DNA of 64,000 nucleotides from Diphasiastrum complanatum (lineage: Eukaryota; Streptophyta; Lycopodiopsida; Lycopodiales; Lycopodiaceae), in the NCBI GenBank assembly GCA_029204225.1, contig CM055102.1, positions 21,402,637 to 21,466,636 of the forward strand, in the 5' to 3' direction. Position numbers and translations under genes: made by a program. This document shows positions 22,411-35,845 of this stretch, in pieces. Within the stretch, counting starts at the first letter, position 1. Every line of letters starts with the position of its first letter. The notes beneath the pieces were generated by a model that was given only the letters and a program-made list of their open reading frames with translations, searched no databases and was not told where the DNA came from.

Positions 22411-23621
22411 CTTTACAAATTTAGATTAAGCAGACAATGAGATTGGATCTAGATTTTTTAATCAAAACTATCTCAGATCATATCTGCTATATCTATTCCA
22501 TTTTTCAAGAATCTGATTCTATATTATGAAAAAGTTTTTGAGATTCGATCAATTGACACTTCTCAAAAATGATAAATCTCTCAAAATCCAATTCAAAATA
22601 TATCAGATTTGATCCAAATTTTGACAAAGACATAATTTGGAAAATCAGGAACTTAAAATAGGTCTGGCGAAGGTTCACTAGGTGAAGATTGGCTCGGCGA
22701 AGGTTCAATAGTGCTATTTTGGGCAAAAAAAACTCTCTGAACATTTTTTTTGATGATTTCTTGAGAAATAACCTTTGCCGACCTCTCCGGTGAAAGATCT
22801 GACACATATACAATTATGAAAAAACAAGCGAAGGTTTATGACACAAGAAAATACAGTTTATAATGGTTGGCGAGGGTAAAATTCAAGTTTTCTATGATCT
22901 GATAAAAAAGAATCTTTGTCGAACTCAGAAATAGTATTTTACTGTAAATAGAATGTTTTGGAAACTTGGCGAAGGTTCTGGTGAAGGATTAAGAGTAATA
23001 CTGGTAATTTTGCAAAAAAGTATCTTATTTGACAAAAATATGGCAATATGACAACTGATCCTCTGAAACCCTTTCTATTTTTGGTATTATTCTTCGTCGA
23101 CTTGGCAGTAGATAGATCTGAATCACACCTGTGCACAGCGAATCGAGCGAAGGTTCTTTTTCTATATTTTGAGGGTTTTGATGATTTTTTGGTATTTTTT
23201 GACGCTTTTTCTGATGTTTTTAGAAATCGGCTGGGAATTAATCTTTGCCCTTCAAACTAAAGGTTCTGTGAACAAAACCGAAGGTGTCTGCAACTCGATG
23301 AAGGTTTCCTAAAAGAGGGTAAAAAGTTCTAAGCTCTAATGACAATTTTTGCCTCTTTTTGACCAAATCTGGCAGATTTGACCGATTTTTGTTATTTTCT
23401 CTAATATCTCAGATCCAAATTGATCTTAAGATTGGTGATCTAAATAGCTTTTATGTTTTAACAATCAGATTAGATCTCAAACAAGCAAATCCACTCAAAT
23501 CAAGCAAAATCAATCCCAAACTAACCCTAAAATGCAGATCTAACACTATTCATGCCACGACAAGATGCCTAATGCAAGCTAACCATCCAACAATCATGCT
23601 GCAAACTGAAAAATTGGCATA

Positions 23622-23641
23622 GCTCCCCGGCAACGGCACCA
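23622..23641 (-). other. Element G primer binding site
   Basis: Minus strand TGGTGCCGTTGCCGGGGA, 4 nt inside the LTR. It matches the TGGCGCCGTTGCCGGGGA class used by Tat/Athila/Retand elements, with one change. Confidence 0.88.
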
Positions 23642-23645
23642 AAAT

Positions 23646-24395
23646 TGTAGTGGGTTTCTTTCCTTGTCTAACCTGAATCCAAGATCTAGTGAATATAGCA
23701 TCATAGAGACGGAGTTAGTTGTCACGCGTAGGTTCGTTCCCATGAGAGTGATAGTTTAGTTCATATTTCAGCATGAATGGAAGATCCAAATCTAACTCTA
23801 CATCCATTAACCCTACTCATTAACACTAAGATCCATTAACACTACAATCCACAACAAAGATAGCTTACTCTTTCTCTCTCTCTCTTTCTCTCTCATAAAA
23901 AGTATAATAACACTCAATCCCAATAACATTCAGATCCAATAGTTAGCAAAATCCAAAGAAAGCATGAGAGATGGAGAAGGAAAGAAGAAGAGCAAGGACA
24001 TTCATCAATCCATTTTTGAAGAGAACTAATCTGCTTTATTGAAATGAGGAAATGAACATGAGGAGCAACTTGAGTTGGTCTCTTCTTATAGTAGAGAGGA
24101 GGACTCTGGCCTCTGAATCCTATTGGTCCAGTCTTGCCTCTTTTTTTATTCGATTTAAAAAAGTGTGGAAACCACCAAAATTGGAGGGAAACCCAACTTT
24201 ATTCACTAACTTGACATTTAGGCCCTACGACATTAGAAGTCCCGCAAAAAGGCCTAAAGTCCTTTTATTGACTTTTAACTAATCAATCAAATAACTATGT
24301 GATCATCGGGTTGGACTTACACACGCAGGGTGCCAAATCTCTCTCACTTATTAACTAGGGTTAGGGTTGCCTTGGGATCCGCAAACTCTCCAACA
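23646..24395 (-). repeat. Element G 5' LTR (750 bp)
   Basis: Begins TGTAGTGGG and ends CTCTCCAACA on the plus strand; homologous along its full length to 17965-18709. The primer binding site lies 4 nt outside its left border and TSD ACCTC follows at 24396. Confidence 0.92.
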
Positions 24396-24419
24396 ACCTC
24401 ATATTTGCTCATAAGGAGG

Positions 24420-24840
24420 TCAACAAGCCCTATTTCAACCCATGAATCAATAATGACTATGAGGGATGGTTGGGTGTTTCATGGTATTAAATTATAATTA
24501 ATGGTGCGTAGGCCTAAAACCCACGATGGTGGATTTATATCGAGCTAGTAGTGACTCATCGGTAAGTGGATGATGTGGCCCAGTTAGGCTACTGATGCAT
24601 CCTAGTGAGGTGTCCTAAATCACTCCTAGTTATGATAGAGCCTTGAAGGGTATAAGCATACCCATAGGGCCCCCTGAGAGATGAGCTTGATTAGTGAGTT
24701 CTAGCTACATGCTACTAGTTTGACATCTCTCCTACTTCTTGAGTCATTGCTTTAGTCCATAGCTTGGGGGCTAGATTTGATTGATCTAGTAGGCTTGATC
24801 CACCATTCGTTCTTATTGTGTTCATTGGCTTTAGCATACT
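24420..24840 (+). repeat. Diverged LTR copy of family B (plus orientation)
   Basis: Homologous, in opposite orientation, to the split LTR at 31027-31358 plus 37360-37450. Shared blocks include 'AATTAATGG.{1,4}GTAGGCCTAAA', 'GGATGA(T/C)GTGGCCCAG', 'TAGCTACATG' and 'CCATAGCTTGGGGG'. Only the LTR-like part is recognisable; no internal region follows, so this may be a solo or truncated LTR. Element G inserted just left of it. Confidence 0.65.
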
Positions 24841-26990
24841 AGTTGTGATTTTGGAGGACTTGATATAGCCTATCAAGTCTTTTGTGGGCATCAAGTTGGG
24901 TGGTGTGGATATATTCCATAGTTGGCATCTTGAGTTTGCCACATTGGTTGTTGAGTGGTCAAGATAAATCAAGATGTGACTCAAGGTATTGGGAGCTTTG
25001 TTATGGCCATATCTAGCTCAAAGGATTTGGGATAGTCCTGATATGGTAGACCGGCTCTCTAGTATTCGAGATTGTTGGTTATGCCTCGATTTAATTCCAT
25101 GTCAAGGTCCAATTTATAACTAATGACCTTGAGAGAACCTAGATACTCCTATTGAGACTTGTGGAGCAGTGCATGGCTTGTGACGGTCATATGCAAGTGG
25201 ATAACATGGGATATGTGACCTATGTTAAGGATGACTGCATGGAATTTGCATGGATGAATGCACATGCTTTTTACCCCTATGTATATGGGTAGGGAGATGC
25301 CCTCCTCCATTCTAAGCTTTTGGCTCTAGTTTGCTAGTTTCTCTCCTCTCTTCAGGTATTCACTTGCCATAGCTCGGGGGTGAGGTGTTCGGATACATCT
25401 CAATTGGATGGGTGGTTTGGCTCCCACTAGTCTCTATGTGTGTTGATCCTATCCTCATCTTAGTAGTCTTCCTCATGGTCATAACATTAGTACTACAGCA
25501 CGGCTAAGATGCGGTCTTGGATGGGATGGAGACAAGCTCTACATCGGATTGGAAATTGGAAGCGCTTGGATTAGCATCGAGGAATGGAGTGCTGATTTTC
25601 TCAAGAGAAGTTCAAATATGGACTCAATAATTCATGTTTGAAGCATGCTTTCCGAAATTGGTGTTAGAGTGCTCTTTTACATATTCGATTGTGGTAAAGA
25701 TGTTGAGAATAAGTGTGAATTCATTCGTAATTTTCTGTTTTCTTGAGGAAACTTTCAATTGTTGCAGAACGATCTGCTATGGTAGATCCAGTTGCTTGTT
25801 TTCATGTCTGGATTTTGCTTGGGTAATGATTAGGATACATGCATAAGGCAATAGTGTTCTGAATCATGTCATCTTGTTTGAGTTCATAGATTGATTGATT
25901 GCAAATCGATTTATCTGTTCGATTTATCTGGCGAAAGAAAAGGCAATTGAGATAATAGCTCGTCTGTTGGATCAGAGGTCAAAACTGACTACAGAGGGGA
26001 TCGTGATTCTTATTCATGCAACAACAACAGGACTCCGCACTGCTCTACTCTATCGGATCTACAACAAAACCTTTTTTGCAACCACAATCCTCACAAAACA
26101 GATCTGGCATCTTTCTTCAGTAGGTTTTTTTGAAAAAGCAGGGAGTGCACCTTCAATAACTTCTGCTAGAGGGCACCAGGGTGTAGATACCTCTGCCCAA
26201 TAAGTGACTATCTATAGCCACTCCTCCAGGGTATATGCATGATTAAAATTAGGAGGAAAAAAGCCTCCACAGCTGCCATCAGCATCCTTCACTACTGACA
26301 GACCTCTTGTAGCCCAACAAGGATAAATTTTTGGTTTCCATTAGTTTTCACTCTTATGCTTCAACACTTAACTAAAGGCAAGAATATTCAATAGATTCAA
26401 CAGTTTTCATATATGCATATAATGAAATCAACTATGAGAGACTCAATCTTGCCAACATCTAATCACAGAAGCAAAGGATCCCACTATTGGCAGGCTCTTG
26501 GCAAGAAATTTGAGTTCCTCAGAATCAAGAAACCAGAAGTTCATGCAAAGAACAAGAAAAGACATATTCAGTCCAACCGATCATTAGTTAATTTTCAGCA
26601 GAAATTCCAAGGGATTCTTTAGCGACTTGCCTCCGGTGATATCCTTCTTGGTGATTGAGCGAATAATTGCATGCAATTCATGATTCTTTGTTTCAGAAAT
26701 AATACAAATATTCCAGTGACTTTTTTGAAGAAAAAGTAGAACCTGCATCATTTAGAAGAAAAGAAAAGACGTATCTGCAGTAGTTTGATTGCTAAATTGG
26801 TGACAATATAAAGTAAATTGTGACAATATAAAGTAAATTGGCAAGTGAACCGTGAGCAGATTTTCAACCGGCTTTTTTATTCCCAGTACTTGTCATTTTT
26901 GAATATAACATAATCAACTCTGGGAGACTTTGAGAAACAATATCTTTGGAGATTTTGAAGACATTATAAAAAAAAAAATTCTTATTTTCA
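24841..26990. other. Intergenic DNA without a supported gene
   Basis: No frame here shows a recognisable domain. The right end (about 26700-26990) may be the 5' leader of the retroelement whose first ATG is at 26991; an A-run lies at 26968. Confidence 0.5.
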
Positions 26991-28868
26991 ATGGATGATT
27001 GCAATGCAGGCATTCATAGTATGGACCATAATGCAATTCAACCCAAAATGAGTGCAAATCAACACAAAAAGAGACCTGCTTCACCATCTCTTCCATCCCC
27101 ACCCCTCTCTAATCGTCCTCGCCATGAATCACCCTTTGTTGCATCTCTTCCTTCGTCTGCACTGTATCGTCCCCCACATATTCGTTCTTCTGTTTCTTCT
27201 TCTCCTTCGTCATCCTCGCAGAATCCTATTCCTCCACCCTCTCGTGTACCTTGTCTAGGATGCGACCGTTTATATATGCAGGGCGCTGGCCTTTCGAGGC
27301 ATCAAAATGCTTGTACTGCTTTCCAACAACGAGCTTCCCTTTTAGAATCTCCCCAAACACCACATCTTGCTCCACTTTCTCCTCCCGACTCAAGTTGGGC
27401 TTGGGCTCGCAATCTTGATATTTTGGGCTCCTTTTACCTTGGTTTTCCTCGACCTCGCCTTTATGCCCGCATTCCTATGGCCCTTCGCCTTGATGTTCAA
27501 AGAGCTCTTCGACTACCTTTGATCCGTTTAGCTACCAACCCTTCTGATATCGTGGCTTGGCATATTTTTTTGCTCTTTCCACTTTGGTGTTTGCCTCTTC
27601 CTCCTAGAGGTGGTGAAGCAAGTCATGGGGAAATGCATAATAGAATTCGGCGTTTCATGTCAGGCGATTCGAAAAATTTACAAGAAGAACTTTTTCTTCG
27701 TTGCAATGCACTTACAACAAAACGAGAGTTTAATTTAGCCTCTGATTCGGGATCCATTCCTATTCATAGTCGTCTACATCGTCGTGTTTTGCTTGGACAA
27801 GCTGGTGAATTTTCTCGGGGTGCGCACGCTCTTGCTCCATCAATTTCAACAACACCTTCTTCTACAACTATTCAAACATTGGAACAACTTCATCCCCATG
27901 CTAGTGATACTCTTCCTTTATTTGTGGAAGACTTTTAGCCTGACTCCGATCTTCAACTTGCAGAAGCTCATTTTATGAAAGCTTTTCTACGTTGTCCTCG
28001 CCTCTCAGCTGGTGGCCTTCAGGAATGGTTTTTGAGCATCTTCATAATTGTTTTTCTCCAGATGATTCTGCTAGTGGAATTGATCTTCTCTTCAAGGTAT
28101 GCTCTTTCATTGCATCTGGGCAGATCCCGCCTTCAATTGCTCATATTCTAGGTGTTGCTCGTCTCTTAGCATTGGATAAAGCTTCTAGTGGTATGCGTCC
28201 AATTGTAGTGGGAGAATGTATATACAGGTTGGCAAGGGCACTATGTTTCCAGTTTTGAGAAGCATTTCAAGCTCATCTTTTTCCATTCCAATTTGCATGT
28301 GCTACTCCTGGCGGTTGTGAGACAGTCGTTCATGCTTTACAGGCTATTTTGGATATTCATCCTGACTAGGTAGTATTGCAAGTTGATGTTGCTAATTCTT
28401 TCAACTCAGTTTCTCGGGCGGCTATCTTTCAAGAACTTCGTGTGCTCAGGATACACTTGCCATACTCATTCCTTTTGTGCGGAGCTTCTATTCAAAAAGT
28501 TCTCCTTTATAATCTAGTCATGCTTCTCATGTTGGTGATGTTACCGTCATTTCTTCTGCTGAAGGAACTCGACAAGGGAATCCCTTGGGTAGTCCTCTCT
28601 TTGCTTTGGCACATTATCGCGCATTGCGTGCTACAGCTTCAGCTTTTTCGTCCTGTTTATTCCCCTCTATTGCAGACGATACTCATATTGTGGAGCCTAG
28701 AAGTGAAGTCGTCCCTACTTTTTTGCATTTCTCAGCTCAACTTTCTTCTATTGGGATTACATTGAACAAGTCTAAGTGCATGCTTGGTGCCCAAAAGGCC
28801 TTCCAGCTGATTTTTCCTTACCTGAAGGTTTTGTTGCTCCTCAACTTGGGATTAAGGCATTGGGTGTC
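26991..28868 (+). pseudogene. Non-LTR-like retroelement, 5' part: zinc finger and reverse transcriptase
   Basis: Opens at an ATG (26991). After a Ser/Pro-rich N-terminus comes a zinc finger, C-X2-C-X12-H-X4-C in 'CLGCDRLYMQGAGLSRHQNAC'. RT blocks follow in broken frames: 'SGMVFEHL', 'ARLLALDKASSGMRPIVVGE' (fingers, 27992-28258), motif A 'VDVANSFNSVSR' (about 28385), motif B 'GTRQGNPLGSPLFALAH' (about 28567) and motif C 'IADDTHIVE' (about 28671). The thumb begins 'GIKALGV' at 28868, where an LTR insertion interrupts it. At least two stops and two frame changes make this copy dead. An N-terminal zinc finger is usual in R2-like non-LTR elements. The RT call is strong; the class is inferred. Confidence 0.85.
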
Positions 28869-29208
28869 TGTTAGAATAAGTAAGCCCGAGTTTCTCTCAC
28901 AGTTCATGACTTTCTGTGTCCAGCAGTGATTTTGAGTTTTTTACTGTCTTTGTTATAGTATGCATGTGTGCCAGTTTGACGGTTCACGTAGTGTAAGTTG
29001 GGACATGCGTCCCGTAACGGGGACCGAACTGCCATGCAGCGGTACCCCACAAAAATGAGATTGTGTATATATATCTTTCAGTCTCTTTTGTAAATATAGT
29101 TCAGAAGTGTTCTCTTGGGTTTGTGTGTAATCTCTCTTTACTATTAATCTGATTGATGTCAGATTGCTTGCAAATTAGCTAACTATACTGCTAGTAAGAT
29201 CCTTGACA
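28869..29208 (+). repeat. Copia-type LTR H
   Basis: Begins TGTTAGAATAAG exactly at the break in the RT frame and ends CTTGACA, followed by TGCTATCAGAGCC (29209-29221), a one-mismatch tRNA-Met primer binding site. It is therefore a 5' LTR in plus orientation. No coding region or partner LTR is recognisable, so only the LTR and some leader remain. Confidence 0.7.
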
Positions 29209-29221
29209 TGCTATCAGAGCC

Positions 29222-31014
<1,793 letters not shown>

Positions 31015-31358
31015 GCTCTGATACCAATATAAAATCCACACAATAGGATTCTAGCCTAAGCATACCATACAAAGCAACAACACAAGGGAACAGGTGGTGG
31101 ATAAACCAACCCAACCAAACCTAGATCGAACATATCTAACCCCCAAGCTATGGATTAATCAGAGTCATGGAAAGAGGAGTCACACCAGCAACATGTAGCT
31201 ACTAATCACAAAATCAAGCATACACTAGTGAGAGCCCGGCAGGTATACTTATACCCTCCAAGGCCCATGCACCACTAGTAGTGCACTGTGACACCTCAAC
31301 GGACACCTCTGCAGCCTATCTGGGCCACGTCATCCAGTTCCCTAATCACTTACTGATA
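31015..31358 (-). repeat. Family B LTR with primer binding site, right part displaced
   Basis: The complement of TGGTATCAGAGC (31015-31026) abuts an LTR whose minus-strand end is '...GTGTGGATTTTATAT'. The LTR continues to 31358, where copia A inserted, and resumes at 37360 for about 90 bp. It is homologous to the copy at 24420-24840 in opposite orientation. The primer site shows it is a 5' LTR on the minus strand. Confidence 0.7.
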
Positions 31359-31610
31359 AGTTAAGAAAACACAATCTAAACACCCGACCGGATCAATCAC
31401 CACAGTACAACGTCAAGTGCAACAGGACAAGACAACAAAATTGCTCTCCACAGATTGTATATTCAACTGATAAGTAAGTACAAAGATAAGTTGCTTAAAA
31501 GCACTCAAAGGCTCATAAAAGAAAGTTGGCCCGATAACTCTAGAACTAAGCACACGTGGTGTCGTCGAAATAAGAAAGCACTGTATAAGTCGATCATTGC
31601 TATTTTAACT
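31359..31610 (-). repeat. Copia A 3' LTR
   Basis: AGTTAA...TTAACT inverted termini. Near-identical to 37107-37359, including 'CACCCGACCGGATCAATCACC' (21 bp, at about 31381) and 'TAACTCTAGAACTAAGCACAC'-type blocks. Confidence 0.9.
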
Positions 31611-31701
31611 TTCTCCCTCAATGATCAACGTCTCTCTTTATTTTAGAGTTTACTCTATTCATGGAACATACCTCCATAATAGTATTACAAATAAAGGCTT
31701 T

Positions 31702-33180
31702 TTACATAACCAGATCTAAGCCAAGTTTGGCTCTAAAAGTCTCAAACTTTTCTTTACTTAAAGCTTTCGTAAATCTATCAACAACTTGTAATAACGTAGA
31801 ACAATGTACAATACTTATATCTTCAGATTGTAACTTCTCACACACAAAGTGATATTTCACCTCAATATGTTTTGTCCTTGCGTGAAAAATAGGATTCTTA
31901 GCCAATTGTATTCCACTTTGACTGTCACAGAAAATAACAATAGGATTTACCTACTTCATGCCAATCTCACATAACAACTTACGTAGCCAAACAGCTTCCT
32001 GGGTAGCAGAACTCAACGCTTTATATTCGGCTTCTGTAGAAGAAAGAGAAATAGTATCTTGCTTCTTGCTAGACCATGAAAAACAACCCCTACCAAAATT
32101 GAAGGCATAACCTGTTGTTGACTTTCTATCATCTATATTTCCTGCCCAATCATCGTCAACATAACCTTGCAACTTAGGTAAAACACTTTGTCTTTTGTAG
32201 ATTAGACCAAGGTTAGGTGTACCTTTCACATACCTCAAAATCCTTTTTGTAGCTTTCCAATGGTCCATAGTGGGTGATGACATGAATTGGCTAATCAAAC
32301 TTACAGCATAGCAGATATCAGGAGGTGTAGTCGTAAGATATATCAAACTCCCAACTACCTGACGAAATAGAGTAGCGTCAACATGTGCACTATCATCAAT
32401 GCGAGATAATTTCTTACCAGGTTCACAAGAGGTGATGGAAGGTTTGCACTTTGTCATGTGAAATCTCTCTAATATCTCGCCCACATACTTGTTTTGACAT
32501 AACCTGATATCACTGCTAGTTTGCCATACTTCGACACCCAAGCAATAGTGCATAAGATCTAAATTTGTCATCTCAAACTGTTACAAGTTGGCTTTGATAG
32601 AACGAGTGAGGTTCTCATCATTGTCCGTGATAATGATATCATCAACATAAAGTACAATCAAGGCAATGTTGTCATCATTTATAAGAACATAAAGGTTTGG
32701 ATCTAAATTTGTTCTTACAAACCCATGAGAAAGAAAGTAACTATCAATGCGTCCATACCATGCGCGTGGTGCTTGCTTAAGGCCATAAAGTGCTTTGTGT
32801 AGTTTACATACCTTCTGTTCTTGCTCTTTTGCCATGAAGCCCTACGGTTGGACCATGTAAACTTCTTCCTCTAAGTCACCATTCAAAAATGCGGACTTCA
32901 CATCCATTTGATGGATCTTCCACCCAAAATGAGACGCTAAGGCAATGATAAGGCGTAGCGTAGTCCACTTAGCCACTGGAGCAAGTGTCTCTTCATAGTC
33001 AATTCCTTTGCCTTGCTCATAACTCTTCACTGCTAGGCGTGCCTTATACTTTGCTATCGTGCCATCTGCATGAAACTTTGTTCTAAACATCCATTTATTT
33101 TCAAAGGGTTTCTTTCCAAGTGGTAGATCAACCAACTCCCATGTAGCATGCATGTGGATGGATTCTATCTCCTCTTCCAT
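31702..33180 (-). pseudogene. Copia A reverse transcriptase and RNase H
   Basis: Fragments run 33180-32842, 32835-32581, 32571-31951 and 31905-31702. RT motifs: 'FENKWMFRTKFHADG', 'QMDVKSAFLNGDLEEEVYMVQP' (first catalytic Asp), 'LYGLKQAPRAWY' and 'VLYVDDIIIT' (YVDD). RNase H motifs: 'DDWAGNIDDRKSTTGY', 'SLSSTEAEYKAL' and the C-terminal 'HIEVKYHFV'. Each break is a single stop or small frame change, so decay is modest. Confidence 0.93.
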
Positions 33181-33189
33181 TGCCCTTTG

Positions 33190-33852
33190 TCACTCTTTGT
33201 GATCTTTTGCCTCATCAAAGGTTGATGGCTCTCGACACTTCAAAATGTCAGTCATCAGGGCATAGTTCACATGATAACGATTGGGAGACTTCTTTTCCCG
33301 CGGTGATCTTCTCACTTCACCTTGTGTGCTGGATCCTGGTTGATTTAGCTTTACGTCCTTCATGATCTTTTCATACCATTTTGGTATCTTAGATTCAGGT
33401 GATACACTACGTGGAGAGTATGTATCGCAAGGAGTGTCTAAGTAATGTCTCTTACTTCCAACCAGTTTCTCCTTTATTGCTCCTATTGGCAAGTACCTCC
33501 CCCTAGGCTCTTGAATAGGTGGTGTCCTTTCATACTCGCCCTCTCGACTCTCATCTTCATGTGCATCATCTTGTGGAGCATCTTCTTCATCTTCTTCCTC
33601 CAGAATTGTGGGAAGTCTTTTGATGCTTTCACCACGTGCATGGTCTTCATCTTCATACCTAGGCATTTCATCAAATATCACATCTTTGCTAATGTGAATC
33701 TTATTCATTACAGGATCAAAACACTTGTAAGCTTTCGTCCTCTCATCATAACCGATGAAGATACACTTGATTGCTTTGGCATCAAGTTTCTTTCGCTCCT
33801 CCTTTGGCACATGTACATAATAGTCCTATTTTTCCTTTCAGCTACACCATTA
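33190..33852 (-). pseudogene. Copia A integrase-RT linker with a duplicated integrase scrap
   Basis: The frame 33810-33190 starts 'PKEERKKLDAKAIKCIFIGYD' and has 'ISKDVIFDE', the usual post-integrase region, followed by an acidic linker. Directly upstream, 33822-33886 is a second copy of integrase sequence from 34040-34103 (shared CAGCTACACCATT and GCAGCGTGTGTGATTG). It replaces the expected segment, so pol is out of order here. Confidence 0.8.
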
Positions 33853-34998
33853 CTATGCAGCGTGTGTGATTGTGTGAATTGTCTTTTTTGGCTTTATTCC
33901 AGTAAATGCTTCTTCGGGAGTCACATTTGGAACCGCAACTATAGGGTTCCTATTTTGCAAGAACGTTGCCGCACTACACGCTTCCGACCAAAGTGAATCG
34001 GTCAAGCCCATTTGCTTCATCATGGAACGTGCACTCTCCATAATAGTCCTATTTTTGCTTTCAGCTACACCATTGCTATGCAGCGTGTGTGATTGTGTGA
34101 ATTGTCTTTTGATGTCGTGTTCTTTGCAAAAGTCCTCAAAATCATCAGATTTGTATTCACCCCCTCTATCAGATCTTAGCACTTTGATGCGTGCATCCAG
34201 TTGGTTCTCTACCAAAGTCTTGAACTCCTTGAAGCAAGCAAAAGCGTCAGATTTCTTCCTCAAGAAATAAATCCATGTCCTCTTAGAGTAATCATCTATG
34301 AAATTCATAAAATAATATGGTTTTCCCAACGACATGGTCTTCATTGGGCCATGCAGGTCACTGTGAATGAGTTCCAGCGGTTTCTTAGCTCTTGCAGCTC
34401 CACCTTTCTTGAATGTCTCTCTGTGATGCTTTCCCATGACGCATCCTTCACATATTGCATGATGATCATCCTGCAATGCCGGTAACCCTATTACCATCTT
34501 CAGCTTCGCCATCAATCTCAAGCTCCCATAGTTCAAATGACCAAGTCTTCTATGCCACAACTCAGATTGAGATGCTGTTGAGATAGCCAAACCATATTCT
34601 CTTGGTCTTGCAGCATCCAATTTATAAAGGCCACAATTACTATCTCTATAACCCTTCGCCACCACTTTATGGTTGTGGTTCATATCCCTCATAAGGCATC
34701 CATCCTTGACAAATTCAACCTTAAGATGTTGATTTGCCATTACACCAACAGAAAGCAAACTCTTTTTGAGTCCAAGAACATAAAGCACATTAGGGATGTT
34801 CTTGATTTTACCATTAGGAAACTGTACATGTACATTGCCCACACCCTGTATTTGGCATTTCTCTCCATTGGCTTGAGTGACCTTATCCCCATCATGGATC
34901 GGTGAGAATTTTTCAAACCAATCACGTTTCTCGATCATATGCCTTGTGGCGCCTGAATCTATGAACCATCTGGCACCATCATCAACTTGGGATGCCAA
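33853..34998 (-). pseudogene. Copia A protease and integrase, 381 codons open
   Basis: Starts in the protease ('RWFIDSGATRHM', DSGA active site), passes the pre-integrase zinc region ('LWHRRLGHLNYGSL' with His pair, then 'CEGCVMGKHHRETF') and the integrase core: Asp in 'IHSDLHGPM', 'FIDDYSKRTWIYFL', Asp in 'LRSDRGGEY', Glu in 'GVAESKNRTI'. All catalytic residues are present. The frame ends in a spurious tail from the duplicated scrap at 33822-33886. Confidence 0.92.
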
Positions 34999-35035
34999 TG
35001 CCGATGAAAAGACACTTGTCTCGTCATCTTCTCCA

Positions 35036-35845
35036 TCATCTTAGGCAATGTTTCCTTGTTGAGTCACTTTTCCCGCATGTCTGCTTTCTTCTTGTAACAC
35101 TCGCGTGCCCAATGACCCAGTTTGTGGCAATAGTAAAATTTGTCTTTCTTCTTCTTTTTTCCTTTTGATGATGACTCTCCCTCGTCATCATTATCCTTGG
35201 ATTTCTTAGGAAGCCTTTAGCAAGCAAGGCTTGATCCTCCTGTGGGGTCTGCCTTGACTTCACCACTTCGCGACGCTGCTCTTCTTGCAACATGATTCCG
35301 TGGAAGTCTTCAAAAGTAAGCAACATCTCCCTTGAAGCAATGCCGCTCACAAACATTTGTAGCCCTTCTGAGACACTGCTCATTGTGGTATGTACCAATT
35401 CAACATCCCTGATTGGTTCTCCAATCGCCACAAGTTGATCTCTCAGCTCCTTTATCATGGTGAAGAAAGATCCCACTGATTCACTTTCTTCCATCCTTAC
35501 TGCGTTCAATCTCAACTTCAAGAACATGGTCCGAGCTGAATTGCAAGTTTGAAATTGCATTCTAAGAGCTTCCCAAGCTCCCCTAGCCGTCTTGGCATCA
35601 CTTATATGAGTGATCACATGGTCTTTCACTGAAAGATTGATCAAGGACAATGCTCTCTGCGCCTTTTTATCAAAGGCCCTCATGTCACCTAGAGTGGTAT
35701 TTGGCCGGACTTCAATACCTGCCACGATCTCCCACAACTCTTTCTCCATCAAAATGCTCTTCATTTTGAATTTCTAGATGTTGTAGTTAGAAGCCCCATC
35801 AAGTTTGCTTGCATCACCCAAAATTGTCTCATTGATGTTTGCCAT
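35036..35845 (-). pseudogene. Copia A gag with Trp-to-stop change
   Basis: ATG at 35845. The opening 'MANINETILGDASKLDGASNY' is followed by a TAG at 35774-35776 where the sister element E has Trp (TGG). After it the frame stays open for 242 codons with conserved gag helices ('LSVKDHVITHI', 'RTMFLKLRLNAVRMEE', 'FVSGIASREMLLTF'). A zinc-knuckle-like 'CHKLGHWAREC' lies in another frame near 35100, with its first Cys position changed. The TAG alone would block full-length gag. Confidence 0.88.

Larger units (their letters stand above)
17965..24395 (-). mobile_element. Gypsy element G (Tat/Athila-like), complete ends, internally deleted
   Basis: Two LTRs (17965-18709 and 23646-24395) with TG...CA ends on the plus strand are bounded by a perfect 5-bp target site duplication, ACCTC (17960-17964 and 24396-24400). 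A primer binding site complement at 23622-23641 reads TGGTGCCGTTGCCGGGGA on the minus strand, the type used by Tat/Athila gypsy elements, so transcription runs right to left. A G-rich polypurine tract lies at 18710-18722. Coding content is reduced: a gag-linker/protease piece, an integrase C-terminus, then an extra ORF. Most of gag, RT, RNase H and the integrase core are missing, so this 6.4-kb copy could move only with outside help. Confidence 0.93.
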
